Source of the DNA: Heligmosomoides polygyrus polygyrus
Taxonomy: Eukaryota > Nematoda > Chromadorea > Rhabditida > Heligmosomidae
Assembly: GCA_947396885.1 (NCBI GenBank)
Contig: OX377205.1
Location: 23,671,407-23,735,406 of the forward strand
DNA: 64,000 nt
Direction: 5' to 3'
This document shows, piece by piece, positions 33,547 through 45,752 of this stretch (positions are counted from its first letter, which is position 1; every line of letters begins with the position of its first letter). A model generated the notes under the pieces. That model had not been told where the DNA came from. It saw nothing but the letters and a program-made list of their open reading frames with translations, and ran no database searches. Both the position numbers and the translations under genes were made by a program.

Positions 33547-34994
33547 GGAAAAAAATAATGAAAGAGCGGGACGATATGGACTTCTGTTGACTCACACTCG
33601 CTAGGGTGAAGTGTTTTCCTACCCCTTCCCACGTCTTATCATCTAGGGGCCAGTGCTCATGATCGGAGAACTCCACCAGGACACACTACAGAGTCTGCCG
33701 TGGCTTTCGAAGAGCTATTTGTTAGTTAGATTGTCTGATAAAGTTTTTACGTGCTCTTCAAGATTGTTGTGATGAAGTCCTACCGTACTAACAAACAGCT
33801 GTCTAGGTCAGTTAGCCTCCGAAGAAGCCTCATTGAAACGATTAATGAAAAGGTAAGGTAAGGTAATGAAAATCCACCACAACAATCTCGAACGGCGTAA
33901 AAACACTTGTGACAAGCACCCAGAATGCTGCATGGAGAGGTTGGGGTCTATCGTTAGAGGCTAGCGAAGCAGTGTCTTGCCCTATTGCGGTAAATTTGTG
34001 AAGGCGAGCCGCCTTGGACACGGAATTTAGGGAAGCTTTACGATTGAGGAAACTCAAAGAAAGAAAAAAGAATAAGCCGTAGATAATCTGAACTGCAGCC
34101 GGGGTGAGCGACGCTCGATAGTATTATATTTTCTAAAGTCTTCACGTTCACATGGATTGCCTTAACCTCGGCTTTTTGCCTCCAGGAACCGGTTCACGCT
34201 ATCTCTTGTATGGCTTCAGGTGCTTTTAATTGTTCCTTTTCCTATGTCTACTCGAGGGTATGCATGAAATGTTTTTGCACTGTGCACTAATGTGCAGTGA
34301 TTGTAAATAACGAACTAAAAATAAACACCGTTTCAAGTACGCAAAGCATTCTACATCCGCTCGAAGCCCTCGAAGCGAATGAACGTTCCTGTTCCTGCAT
34401 TCATTCCCATGTTTATCCCGGATACTGAACTCTCGTAGAATTGTTCTTCAACAGTATAGAAGAACTGAGTGCTCCTTGTCGAAGTCGAACTTCACCAAAC
34501 TCGAACTGCTCCTACACTACTCCTTAGCGTTGCACTGTATTCACTAGCACGATACTTCTGCCCTTCCGTTGACACATCATACTGAAGCGTCCCGGACGAT
34601 CTGTGCTCGAGAGCTTCTCTGGTACAGTCCGTGTGAATGTCGCGGCGCAGTCGAGCGAGAAGCGATTTTCATGTGCACCGCGATAAGAGCGGCTTTAGAG
34701 TGACACTAGCCCAGGCCAGAAAATGTTTCATCACTCCAAGTTTGACAAGAAGTGGCTAGTAAAGCTTTCTGAAACTGTTGAGCCCCAGATGATAAATGGA
34801 CAGTATCCCATATATAACTGGATCGTCAGCACAGAGCTAATACACCTTCCTGCTGCTTCTTCTATCAGGTAAAAGTACCATTCGTGGCGTATCCGTGAGC
34901 GGCAGCGCCTGTCTTTTTTCACCATGGATGTTTTCGCAACCATACCAACACACTTTCTGTCCTTCCCGGGTCATCGATCCAGCACCAGCCTTGT
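33547..34994. other. No gene recognised
   Basis: Holds the second trace of the FLNSVSKAARL repeat (minus strand, 33842-34057) and the diverged CGAAGCGAATGAACGTTCCT repeat near 34375. No supported gene. Confidence 0.35.
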
Positions 34995-34996
34995 AT

Positions 34997-35290
34997 AAGG
35001 ATAAAGGATGAAGGACGGCGTTAGTCAATCCCTTCTGGGATGCGCCAGCGCATTCTACTTCTACGGGATGTCGTGGAGGCGACATGAATGCGTATTTGGC
35101 CATACAATGACTTGCGGTGGCCAGCCGATGAACAAGTCAGCGCTCTATCCTTCCCAGACACGTCTGGTACCAATTCACCGACCCCGGAGGGATGGAAGGC
35201 TTGGTTGGCCTGGCCGGGAAATCCGAACCAGGAAACTGGACTCGAGTGCACGCGACAGCCGGCGCCTCCTCCAACTGCGCTACACGCGCC
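34997..35290 (-). mobile_element. tRNA-derived SINE, full length with 14-bp duplication
   Basis: 294 bp. CACCAGCCTTGTAT at 34983-34996 is repeated exactly at 35291-35304, giving precise ends. It runs AAGGATAAAGGATGAAGGAC at the tail side to GCGCTACACGCGCC at the head. A perfect long duplication suggests a relatively recent insertion and makes this a good reference copy. Confidence 0.95.
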
Positions 35291-35425
35291 CACCAGCCTT
35301 GTATGCAGAGGATAAAACACCGACTTGTCTGTAGATTGTTACAAAAAGACCATTTTGCACACCAAATACGGGCTAGGGTAATGGATGTAGTTACTCAATC
35401 CCTTTTGCACTAAATCAGGGCAAGG

Positions 35426-35684
35426 GTAGAAAGGATAAAGGATGTCGTTATTCAATCCTCTTGCACTCTGCTTCTACGGGATGACGTGAAAGCAATGCGA
35501 ATGCGTGTTTAGCCAATACAGCGACTTGCGATGGCCGGTCGATGAACAAGTCCGTGTTTTAACCTTCCCAAATAAGTCTGCTTGGAGGGGTGGAAGGCTT
35601 GGCTTGGGTGGGAAATCCGAGCAAAGAACCTGCGATCGGGTGCACGCAACAAGCGGGATCGTCTTCCGACTGCGCTCCATGCGG
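35426..35684 (-). mobile_element. tRNA-derived SINE, internally deleted
   Basis: Tail AAGGATAAAGGATGTCG, core CTTGCGATGGCCGGTCGATG, then a deletion removes the GGTACCAATTCACCGACCCC block; the head ends CGACTGCGCTCCATGCG. Confidence 0.85.
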
Positions 35685-37765
35685 AGTCAAAACCCCTGCT
35701 GACCTGGGCGGGGGTCCAATTTAAAGTCGTGCGTATCGCGCGGTGCACAAGAAAATGGCTCCTCTTCCCGACTGCACCACAGGCTTCCTAAAAGCATATG
35801 TAGACTTCACAAATACTCGACGCAAAACCCCTAACCGAAGGAGTTTATGAATGTTTGAAAAAAGGCAGCCTAGTACAATGTATTCATCAGCTATCGTCTC
35901 ACTGGTTGTTGTCTTCTTCGTGTAGGCTAAAACGAGCGGTTCCTTCGTCCCTGTCTCGTGCCAAACTATCCCAGTAGGCGCTGCTTGCCATACGCCTCGT
36001 TTAGGGCCCTCACAGGGATGTGCGAGCAGTAGTTGCAGAGCATCCAGGTGTTCTTCTGGCATCTCGCGTTGATCCAGTCAGTGACGGATCTTCAGGGAAA
36101 TGCATTTATGTAGGAACTGGCTTGCGTGATTTAATGTATTTATTTTCTTTCATATATTTAGGAAAAAGTTACTAGTAGTCGTTAGTACGACCTACAGGAC
36201 GTACCAATCGAAGCAGGCCGTACTGTAAGGACGTGGCATGCGAGTGGGCATATGTGGTCGTCGCCCTACGTACGTTATGATTAGCTTGCACATTCCCGCC
36301 TCCCCATGTAGACCACATTGACGACTAGTACCAAAAAATGTGACTACGCGTCTTCGCTCACCGGCTAAACTGCTTGCAGCAGTTGGCGTAATAAGTAGTA
36401 GCAACTGGTAGTACTGGAGTGGTTTCCAGTCGCTGGGCGGCCTAAAATGGTTCGCTGGATTCCTTCGTACATAGTGTTAGCCTCTCTATTAAAATCGCTA
36501 TGCCAATAAGTAGTATCAGTTGAACCCGGGCAGTGTTTAGTGTTCTGAAGAATCGTTCTCTTTCTTTTTTCTTCCATAATTCTTAAATTCCGTTCTTTTC
36601 CGTTCTTTTAGCATAAGCGTGCCCTGAACCACTTCCCTTTCGCCGCTCCTTCGGGTTAGTTGTGATCATTTTCATTCTCACATTGCGGTACCATCGATAG
36701 TACATAATGTAAAGGTCGTTGTCATGAAGACGTCAATATCATGAATAGTGGATAAGTTCAAAAATAGCAGGCGGGATGACATGTTGCGTCAAACAGACAG
36801 AAACCCCACCCATTCCGCGTTCTAGGCAGTTAATATCAGCTAAAAGCAGCTTAATATCTGCGCTTCAGGACGGATTTTCCCAGCGCTAGCTTCCGCGTTT
36901 CGTGGCGTGACTCGAGATACACTGGAGAGGGGGAGAGAAGGCAGATCCTCGGCGCGAATACTAAACAAACCGCGCATGCCTGGCATAGTGACCGAGAGGC
37001 GTCTGATGCGTTCGGAACCGCTTTACACTGCGCCAGAAGTGCACTTGGCAGCGGTGCACCCGCTGATCTGATAAGGGGGCCTGTCACGAGAAGGCGACGT
37101 CGACGGCCGGCTAAGTATAGATGTTGACGTCGAGGAATGTCTACAGCGGCAGTGATTTGGGGAATGTTTCAGGTGGCCTCGAAGGCCTCGAAGAGGGAGA
37201 CCGGGGCACTACGGGGCTTTTATCTGTCGGAGGACACATTCTGCGCCTTCTGCTACTCTTCCCTCAGACACCTTCTCCCCAGGGGAATGCAGACGTACGG
37301 TGATCAAGGGCATGCCGAAGTGTGCGTGCCGACTGATTCATTGTCGTCCGCTGAATAATGCGCTATTTATTATTGTAAAGAAGCATTTTTTTCGCAATTT
37401 ACGGCCAAACAACACCCGGCGATCGCTTTTTTTGGCGACATTTTCTCCACGTGACTACAGCGCCTTGCTGAAGATTCCGTCGGGCTGTACCATGAAGCAT
37501 CGATGACATTAACGCCTATGTGGCCCATACTTGAACAGAAGAAGCGGCCGCCTTCTGAACCTCGTGGCCCAGGCAAAGGTCAGATACTATCTCGGAGCAA
37601 AAAGGCCAGATGACAGAGACCAGTCAGCGCGACATTTCTGGAATTTGTCAGGCGCCGTTTTCAGCGGCATTTACGTTCGAAACAGTTCTGTCAGGAAGGC
37701 TAATATTCTTAGAAAATGACTGAAGCAGTTCAAAAGTCAAAAAGAACGGTGTACCGTCGTCACAA
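35685..37765. other. No gene recognised
   Basis: About 2 kb of mixed composition. The part 35880-36000 shares short blocks (CCCTGTCTCGTGCCA, GCTGCTTGCC) with 38060-38130, an old dispersed repeat. The GC-rich stretch 36860-37110 has no recognisable coding content. Confidence 0.35.
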
Positions 37766-37943
37766 GACCAGGATTCATCAACTTCATGGCATAGGTAAGG
37801 AAATTCTGTTGAGTATACGGAGATACCCAGGGGGTCATCGATTATCCTCAGTCAGCAATATAGCCGTGAATCAAGGGTAGCGTATAATGAACTTACCTCT
37901 TCTACCTCACATACCCCGGGTTTAGTCCTTGATGAATTCGGCC
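37766..37943. mobile_element. MITE family with CCGGATTCATC ends, copy 3
   Basis: ACCAGGATTCATCAACTTC at the left and TTGATGAATTCGG at the right, with inner GATACCC..CATACCCCGGG blocks, match the elements at 3379-3731 but are more diverged. Confidence 0.55.
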
Positions 37944-38721
37944 CAGGTGCGCGCGCAGAAATCAGCCTTCATAATTCCTATAAAATTATTGGTTCCTAAA
38001 CCCTGTATCACCTATCACCTGCTATTCCATTGAATATCGTGTAGCTCGAGCGTGCGTCAGCGACATCCCAAATCGTCCCTGTCGCGTGCCAGAGTGCTCC
38101 AATTGATGCTCCTTGCCTGAGAGAACAACAAGACACATCGTTCCTTCGGAATTTTCCTTAGCACTGTTGCTACAAATTCGTATTATGCGCTGTTATTTTG
38201 AAGCTGGATCAAGATCTTTGAGGCATAACGAGCCAGGAGCCTTTCTTCACGTCTTCTTACACTTAACGGACGAAGGCCGGAAACTTCTTTAATGTACTTA
38301 CTGCGAGGGACGACCCTAATTCGACTCCTCTCCTAGAGCTGAAAAAAGGAGTACCGTTTAGGAGTAGCATTTATGAAAGATCATTAGGCATCGGCTTGAT
38401 CGATATGGATTGAGTGTCGACTTCATTTCAACTTTACGCTGTGTAATGTTCTCATGCGAAATTTTTAAAATTGAATCCTGTCAATATATTCACGGAACTT
38501 CTTCCGCAGATGGGATCTCTGGACAATAATAAATGAAATCGATCGCTAGTGGTCAACGGATCGATACTGTTTACTCTTGTGAAGCATGACCATCGACTCA
38601 CTCTGAAAACTTAACTCTCAGCAGCAATTCCCGATACCTGGTCGATTTGTGAGCCTTTCTTCGGCCATTGTGTCGCTCTGACGGACAGGTGGATAGACAT
38701 GCGGATTAGCACTTCTAGAAT
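37944..38721. other. No feature recognised
   Basis: No ORF of note. The sequence leads into the split SINE at 38722. Confidence 0.35.
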
Positions 38722-38845
38722 TGAGCTCGCGGTAGCTCAGTGGAGGAGGCGATGGCATCAATTGCAGGTTCTTGGTTCGGATTTCCCTAGGCCAACCGAG
38801 CTTTTCATCCCTACGGGCTCGGTGAAATTTGTACAAAGTGGAATT
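38722..38845 (+). mobile_element. tRNA-derived SINE, head half of a split copy
   Basis: GCGGTAGCTCAGTGGAGGAG is an A box, and CTTGGTTCGGATTTCCC is the B box. The copy is cut at 38845 by the fold-back element and resumes at 42901. Confidence 0.8.
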
Positions 38846-38846
38846 A

Positions 38847-41800
38847 CAGTACCGGACATGCCGCTGCGTCCAACAAGCACAAGCGGCGCAAAAGATGAGA
38901 AGCGGCGCAAAAGGGCGCCGGAGAGCGCCGTTTTCCGCTCGCCACGCGCCGCGTCTGAGGCAAGTCGCGTTAGTGCGCGGCGTCCTCGACTTCTGGACGT
39001 TAGACTGAATGAAGGAGCTTATCCATGCGTTCGGACGAGCATGGCCTACTGTTTGGAACTAACTTCCGGCATAGCGCGCGCTCTGAACAATGCATGTAGG
39101 CCGGCGGAATCAATCGAGTGGGAGCGATAACCTGTAGAGCGAGCGACAGCTTGAACAGTGAGCGCATGGGAAGTTTTAACGAAAATGCCTAGCCTTCCTA
39201 CTCAGGCATTGTTCTAGGACTGCTTGCATCTGGAGTGCCCAGCTTGCATCTGGAGTGCGCCGTGAACAATGCATATAGAATCGAACCTATCAATCGAGTG
39301 GGCGCGGAAGCTTGTAGAGTGAGAGTTTGAGGAGTTTTATCAGAAATCCCTAGCCGAGCTAGTCAGGAGCTGCTCTAGGACTGTCTAGCTTGCATCTGGA
39401 GTGCGCCGTGAACAATGCATATAGAATCGAACCTATCAATCGAGTGAGCCGACCGCTCGCAAATTGCACGCGCGGGCGTCTTTGGAGCGCGATAACTCTG
39501 TCAAGTGTGAACCCTTCCGGCTACAGCTTGTGGATTTTGTAGCCAGTAAAAAGCTCTAGCAGCTCGCCAAAGCACAGCGAAGTAGCCTAAGAACTGATAA
39601 AGTTACGGTGTTGCAAAAATGCAGGTCAAGCTTGTGTGACACGATTTTTTCCAAATTCAGTCGATCCCTGCGGAAAGACGCGGAGAGCTAGCGTCTTACA
39701 AATATGCAGGCGAGCAGAACGCTTAAGGTTCTTTACGAAAACGTGCTTACAACTCCCTAGCGTATTAAATTGCCTTAGTAGTAGCTGCCGCTTTAGAGCG
39801 ACGGACGGCAACAGTAAAGATTCTTCCGCCCTTATTCCTTCCATTTTTGAGCTTTCGGCACTTGCAATGACACTGTTCTGTTCATCTCGATGAGCTCTAT
39901 CGAACGGTGTCAATCTCGGCCAGTTTTGGAAAAATCGATTTTTTGACAGTTTTGCATCGGGGGTGAGACCGCAGCGGAGGGCCGATGACGTCGCGGAAAG
40001 CCAATATTTTGGAGTCTGGCCAAGTTGGACACCATTCGATAGCGCTTTTGATGGTGAATGGAACGATTTTACGTAGTGTCGAGAACTGTGATGTGAGCGA
40101 GTAAGAGCGAGGAGAGCATGATCATTGTTGTGATAAATTGTGCGCGCGGCGTTTTCTGAGCGCGATAGCTCTGTAAAGTGTGAACCTTTCCGGTTGCAGC
40201 TTGTGGGTTTTGTAGGAAGCAAGATGTTCTAGTAGTGTGCCAAAATACGGTAATGTAGCTTATGATTGGACAAAGTTACGGTGGTGCAAAAATGCAGGTC
40301 AGGCTCGTGTGACACGATTTTTTCCAAATTCAGTCGACCCCTGCGGAAAGACGCGGAGAGCTAGCATCTTACAAATATGCAGACGAGCAGAACGCTTAAG
40401 GTTCTTTACGAAAACGTGCTTACAACTGCCTAGCTTATTAAATTGCCTTAGTACCAGCTGCCGCTTTAGAGCGGCGGAGGCAACAGTGAAGCTTCTTCCG
40501 CCCTTATTCCTTCCGTTTTTGAGTTTTCGGCACTTGCGATGACACTGTTCTGTTCAGCTCGATGAGCTCTATCGAACGGTGTCAATCTCGGCCAGTTTTG
40601 GAAAAATCGATTTTTTGACATTCGCGGCGAAGAAGAGGGCGCCGCTCTAGGTCGCGGCAGAGGTCTCCGGACTACTGACTGATGTCAGCCTGGGCGCGCG
40701 AACGGAGTTTCGCACGACGTCTGGCGTCTCTCACTGCTAACCGGATCTGTCACTCGCAGCCGCAGCGTCCGTTCCGCCATGCTCCTCTGCACGTGATGGG
40801 CTCTCACCGCTCTTCAAATCTTAACCAACCTGGCCCGGTTCGGAAATATCGGTTTTCAATGACATCATCACCCTCTGCCGCGACCTAGAGCGGCGCCCTC
40901 ACCCCCGATGCAAAATTGTCAAAAAATCGATATCTCCAAAACTGGCCGGAATTGACACCGTTCGAAAGAGCTCATCGAGATGAACAGAACAGTGTCATTG
41001 CAAGTGCCGAAAGCTCAAAAATGGAAGGAATAAGGGCGGAAGAATCTTTACTGTTGCCGTCCGTCGCTCTAAAGCGGCAGCTACTACTAAGGCAATTTAA
41101 TACGCTAGGGAGTTGTAAGCACGTTTTCGTAAAGAAACTTAAGCGTTCTGCTCGCCTGCATATTTGTAAGACGCTAGCTCTCCGCGTCTTTCCGCAGGGG
41201 TCGACTGAATTTGGAAAAAATCGTGTCACACAAGCTTGACCTGCATTTTTGCAACACCGTAACTTTATCAGTTCTTAGGCTACTTCGCTGTGCTTTGGCG
41301 AGCTGCTAGAGCTTTTTACTGGCTACAAAATCGACAAGCTGTAGCCGGAAGGGTTCACACTTGACAGAGTTATCGCGCTCCAAAGACGCCCGCGCGTGCA
41401 ATTTGCGAGCGGTCGGCCCACTCGATTGATAGGTTCGATTCTATATGCATTGTTCACGGCGCACTCCAGATGCAAGCTGGACAGTCCTAGAGCAGCTCCT
41501 GACTAGCTCGGCTAGGGATTTCTGATAAAACTCCTCAAACTCTCACTCTACAAGCTTCCGCGCCCACTCGATTGATAGGTTCGATTCTATATGCATTGTT
41601 CACGGCGCACTCCAAATGCAAGCTGGACAGTCCTAGAGCAGCTGCTGAGTAGGGCGGCTACTGATTTCTAATAAAACTCCTCAAACTCTCACTCTACAAG
41701 CTTCCGCGCCCACTCGATTGATAGGTTCGATTCTATATGCATTGTTCACGGCGCACTCCAAATGCAAGCTGGACAGTCCTAGAGCAGCTGCTGAGTAGGG

Positions 41801-42898
41801 CGGCTACTGATTTCTAATAAAACTCCTCAAACTCTCACTATACAAGCTTCCGCGCCCACTCGATTGATAGGTTCGATTCTATATGCATTGTTCACGGCGC
41901 ACTCCAGATGCAAGCTGGACAGCCCTAGAGCAGCTGCTGAGTAGGGCGGCTACTGATTTCTAATAAAACTCCTCAAACTCTCACTATACAAGCTTCCGCG
42001 CCCACTCGATTGATAGGTTCGATTCTATATGCATTGTTCACTGCGCACTCCAGATGCAAGCTGGACAGTCGGAGAGCAGTCTGCATAGGGCGGCTAAGAG
42101 TTTCTGATAAAACTCCCTAAACGCGCACACTACAAGCTATCGCGCCCACTCGATTGATAGGTTCGATTCTATATGCATTGTTCACGGCGCACTCCAGATG
42201 CAAGCTGGACAGTCCTAGAGCAATGCCTGAGTGGGAAGGCAGGCTAGGAATTTTCGTTAAAACTCCCCATGCGCTCACTGTTTAAGCTGTCGCTTGCTGT
42301 ACAGGTTGTCGCTCCCACTCGATTGATTCTGCCGGGCCTATATGCATTGTTCAGAGCGCGCGCCATGCCGGAAGTTAGTTCCAAACAGTAGGCCATACTC
42401 GTCCGAACGCATGGATAGGCTCCTTCCATCAGCCCACCAGCCTAACGTCACTCTGCGAGTGGTCGCGCCCACTCGATTGATTCTGCCGGGCCTGTATGCA
42501 TTGTTCAGAGCACGCGCCATGCCGGCAGTTAGTTCCAAACAGTAGGCCATACTCGTCCGAACGCATGGATAGGCTCCTTCCATCAGCCCACCAGCCTAAC
42601 GTCACTCTGCGAGTGGTCGCGCCCACTCGATTGATTCTGCCGGGCCTATATGCATTGTTAAGAGCGCGCGCCATGCCGGAAGTTAGTTCCAAACAGTAGG
42701 CCATTATCGCCCGAACGCATGGATAAGCTCCTTCATCCAGTCTAACGTCCAGAAGTTGAGGACGCCGCGCACTGACGCGACTTGCCTCAGACGCGGCGCG
42801 TGGCGAGCGGAAAACGGCGCTCTCCGGCGCCCTTTTGCGCCGCTTCTCATCTTTTGCGCCGCTTGTGCTTGTTGGACGCAGCGGCATGTCCGGTACTG
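38847..42898. mobile_element. 4.05-kb Tc1/mariner-type fold-back element
   Basis: Ends CAGTACCGGACATG... and ...CATGTCCGGTACTG, each flanked by TA (38845-38846, 42899-42900), as expected for the Tc1/mariner superfamily. A SINE continues on both sides, confirming insertion. The left arm (38847-39460) and right arm (41415-42898) are inverted copies, but the right is expanded by tandem repeats. The inner core is 39470-39960, a second direct copy at about 40140-40620, a short inverted segment around 40621-40914, and an inverted copy at 40915-41405. There is no transposase. ORFs of 85-198 aa on both strands are repeated readings of the same arms. It is non-autonomous, and a smaller relative sits at 52636-53578. 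Confidence 0.85.
41419..42780. repeat. Tandem repeat array, 146-bp and 154-bp periods
   Basis: The anchor CACTCGATTGAT occurs at 41419, 41565, 41711, 41857, 42003, 42147, 42316, 42470 and 42624. The first five spacings are 146, 146, 146, 146 and 144 bp; the last two are 154 bp and form a second subtype. Units share ATGCATTGTTCACGGCGCAC or ATGCATTGTTCAGAGCGCGC. The opposite arm of the same fold-back has only three such anchors (about 39106, 39288 and 39434). Confidence 0.88.
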
Positions 42899-42900
42899 TA

Positions 42901-43066
42901 TTGGTAGTAGAATTGGTTAAAAGTGGTCGGAGAAGGATCCAACGCTGACTTGTCCTTCGGTTGGCCACCGCCACTGGTCAAATTCGGATTCAAATTGCCT
43001 CCACAACATCTCTTAGAGGAATTCGTGACCTTCCCAAAAAGGGGTTGACTAACGCCGTCCTTTAGC
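42901..43066 (+). mobile_element. tRNA-derived SINE, tail half of the split copy
   Basis: GGAGAAGGATCCAACGCTGA, GGCCACCGCC, GATTCAAATTGCCTCCACAA, then GGGGTTGACTAACGCCGTCC. Continues the copy from 38722-38845 after the TA-flanked fold-back. Confidence 0.8.
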
Positions 43067-43275
43067 GTTTATATTGTATATGCGGTGAGGACAGTGCCCG
43101 GTAAAAATTAGTCAGTTGACACAGTTGGTGAGAGAAGAGAACATCGTTGAACCTATTCCTCTTCCAAATACTCCTCGAAACGCCGCCTCCAGCCATGTTC
43201 AGTGCTCACTCTCACGTAGCTTCCAACCTGGTCTCAATAGTCCTGACTCTTTCCTCCTCTGCACGAATTACGAAG

Positions 43276-43541
43276 TATAAAGTCAGGAGCTAAATAGCCG
43301 ATTTAGGAATGCGCCACGCACTGTATTTCACGGTATATCGCAACGGCAATTTAAATGCACCTTTAGTCCACTCAATTTCAGTGAGCAACCTAGGGAGAAG
43401 TGTGTCCTCCTTTCCAGACAAGAATGGTATGAATTCTTCGACTCCTGATAAATGGAAAGCTTGTCTGGCCGAGGCAGGGCCCGAGCCTGAATAAATGTGT
43501 AGTGCAAAATCATTGCCCACTCTGACTGCGCTACGGGCGTC
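43276..43541 (-). mobile_element. tRNA-derived SINE, old diverged copy
   Basis: ATGCGCCACGCACTGTATTTC, CTTTCCAGACAAGAATGGTA and CTCTGACTGCGCTACGGGCG appear in order; about a third of positions differ from other copies. Confidence 0.7.
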
Positions 43542-45159
43542 GAAAGGTTGATCTCACATGGGAGAATATGAGTCCATACAAATTCCCCCAAACCGAGTCA
43601 ACAGTCTAGCAAACTTTCGAAGGAAAACAGTGTTCCATGTAATGCAACGCCTTCGCTATACATAACACAGGTCTTAATTCCCTTTTCGCTTATGGAACAC
43701 CTGATCACGCCAAATAAACGTCTTGAAAGGACTGCTATGAACTGCCTTCTTCATACTGACTGATTACGCTTTTCACCAGGTACCCCTATCCTGCTCGAAC
43801 AACCCAGTGCAATACAAATGGCGTTCTCTGTGTTTTCAACTTTCAGTGTCGTTTCTCACGTGTTTGCCTTCGCTGCACGGTTTTTCCTCAAGCGATTGCT
43901 TTTCGTTTTCAGCGCTGTAAACACACTAACCTTCACGTCGCCGTTTTTCATCTTCCACTTCTCGAGCAATACGAGTGCTTTCATTACCGTAATATCTATT
44001 TTCCAGCATGAAGCTTTCACACACCTAAGAACGACTACTAAAGAGTTCGATCAACTCTAACCACGCACGCATTGAGCCATGTTGACTGAATGAATAAGGC
44101 AGGAACTCCGCCTTCGATCATCATGGGCTGACACATCGTGAAAAATTTGAGTGCATAGCGCACCCTGAGACAGGGCGTTCAAACCGCTGAGCAGCCAGCT
44201 GCTGCTTTTTGAACATCGTCGTTCCCCAGGAATGCCGCTATAATTGAATCTGCCGCTTAACCTCATTCCCGTTCTCCGGCGTCCATTCTGCAGGTGAATG
44301 TTCGTTCGTCACTGGCCGGCCGCCTCATTACCATTTCTAATGGTGTCTCGTAGTAATTGGGAGCGCTGCTAGAAGTTAATCAAGTGTCTGTGTCGGCCGG
44401 ATAAGCCATTAGCGCTGGCGAGAAAGCCTGAGAACTCTCATTGTGCTGTCACGTTGTAAATTTTGCTGCAGAACCACCAAAGGACATTGGATGATGAACT
44501 TGTTGGGGGTTCTTTGTTTGCCCTCCGACTAGAATTCTAAAGAAATAATCTCGGACCTTATACAGAACGTTGAAGCACTGTAACGACCATAGTTCTGAAA
44601 GATCCCTAGCGGTCAGCTACGAGTGAAATTCTGACGAAGTGAAGGGGAAGTGCTTGTGGTATAAAATTCACCGATAGATGAACCATAGGTGAGCGACTTT
44701 CTTCCGGCAGTTCATCAGGATTTCACGCAGTGGTGTTCTCAGGCCCTGTTCATACTTCCGACGGCAGCCATAAGAGCAAGGAGAGCACAGCGTGCGCAGC
44801 ACACGGGAATTATGAACAAGCGACAGCGACAGCGGCACCCGCGAAGTATGAAGAGGCGACCAGAGCAACAAGGACGACTGGAACGACACCGCCTGCGCTC
44901 GAGTATGAACACTTTCAGCGGAACGCCCGGGTTTAATCGATAGGCATGCTTTGCACGGTCAACGAGTCGCTCTCGTCGCGGAGTATGACTAGGTCCTCAG
45001 AAAAGAAACGAAGTGGCTTTTAAAGCTTGCCGCACAATACGTTTCAAACCCTCGATCGAACAAAATTTCGCTGAATTTCAGGAGAAATACGGCCCACCTG
45101 CGGGCCAGTTTTTTCGGTGAACTATATTCGTTCTTTGCCCTAAACCATTAATGATAACG
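43542..45159. other. No gene recognised; possible GC-rich MITE at 44690-44940
   Basis: TGTTCATACTTCCGACGGCA at 44749 and GAGTATGAACACTTT at 44901 are inverted around CGACAGCGAC-type repeats. This is reminiscent of, but not clearly homologous to, the palindrome at 5409. The rest is unremarkable. Confidence 0.3.
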
Positions 45160-45437
45160 TAGACGGCGTTATTCAATCTCTTTTGGGATGCACCACGCAT
45201 TCTACTTCTGCGGATATCGTGAAGATGATTTGGATGCGCTTTTGGCCGTACAATGATTTGCGGTGGCCAGCTAATGAACAAGTCAGCGCTTTATCCTTCC
45301 CAGATAATTCTGGTATCAAATCACCAACCCCGGAGGGATGGGATGCTTGTGATTGTCTTGGGCGGGATTGGAACCAAAAACCAGGAGATGGAGAGCGTCT
45401 TCCCTGATTGGGCCGTCGCGCCGTCGCACTACACGTA
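45160..45437 (-). mobile_element. tRNA-derived SINE, full length
   Basis: AGACGGCGTTATTCAATCTC tail side, TGATTTGCGGTGGCCAGC core, CACCAACCCCGGAGGGATGG body, with a rearranged head ending GTCGCACTACACG. Confidence 0.85.
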
Positions 45438-45467
45438 AAGAAAGCAGTCTACCTTATCCTAGCTAGT

Positions 45468-45752
45468 CGGCGTGTCACGCGTAGTCGGAGAAGTGGGCTG
45501 TCGCGAGCATCCCGAATCGAGGCCCTTCGTTCGGGTTCCGCTTAGACCAGCCGAATCTTCCATCGTTCCGGGGTTTGTGTCTAGACTTCCCATACTTATC
45601 TGGGAAGGTTAAAACCCTGAGTTGTCCCAGAATTCTTCTTATAGGCTAAATGCGAGTGCAAAAAATCCAAATTCCTCCGTTGTATCCATTAGAAGAGGCA
45701 TGCGTGGCGCATTCAGTTTGAAACGGCTAACGCCATCGTTTATCTCTTATCG
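45468..45752 (+). mobile_element. tRNA-derived SINE, diverged, opposite orientation to its neighbour
   Basis: TCACGCGTAGTCGGAGAAGT head, CGTTCGGGTTCCG in place of the B box, TGGGAAGGTTAAAACCCTGA body and GCATGCGTGGCGCATTC tail. It lies head to head with the copy at 45160-45437. Confidence 0.72.

Noticed and set aside
34997..35290. Protein-coding reading of SINE copies (recurrent LVPIHRPRRDGRLGWPGREI-like peptides)
   Set aside because: The same peptides recur at every SINE copy in several frames; they are translations of a non-coding retroposon.
39626..40222. 198-aa minus-strand ORF as a gene
   Set aside because: Lies within the fold-back core and is repeated, shorter, in the other core copies; no known protein similarity.
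41419..42780. CRISPR array
   Set aside because: Repeats are about 146-154 bp units without short unique spacers, in a eukaryotic fold-back element.
42429..42974. 181-aa ORF (and its mirror at 38699-39130)
   Set aside because: The same arm sequence read from both ends of the palindrome, running into SINE DNA at the outer edge; not a gene.
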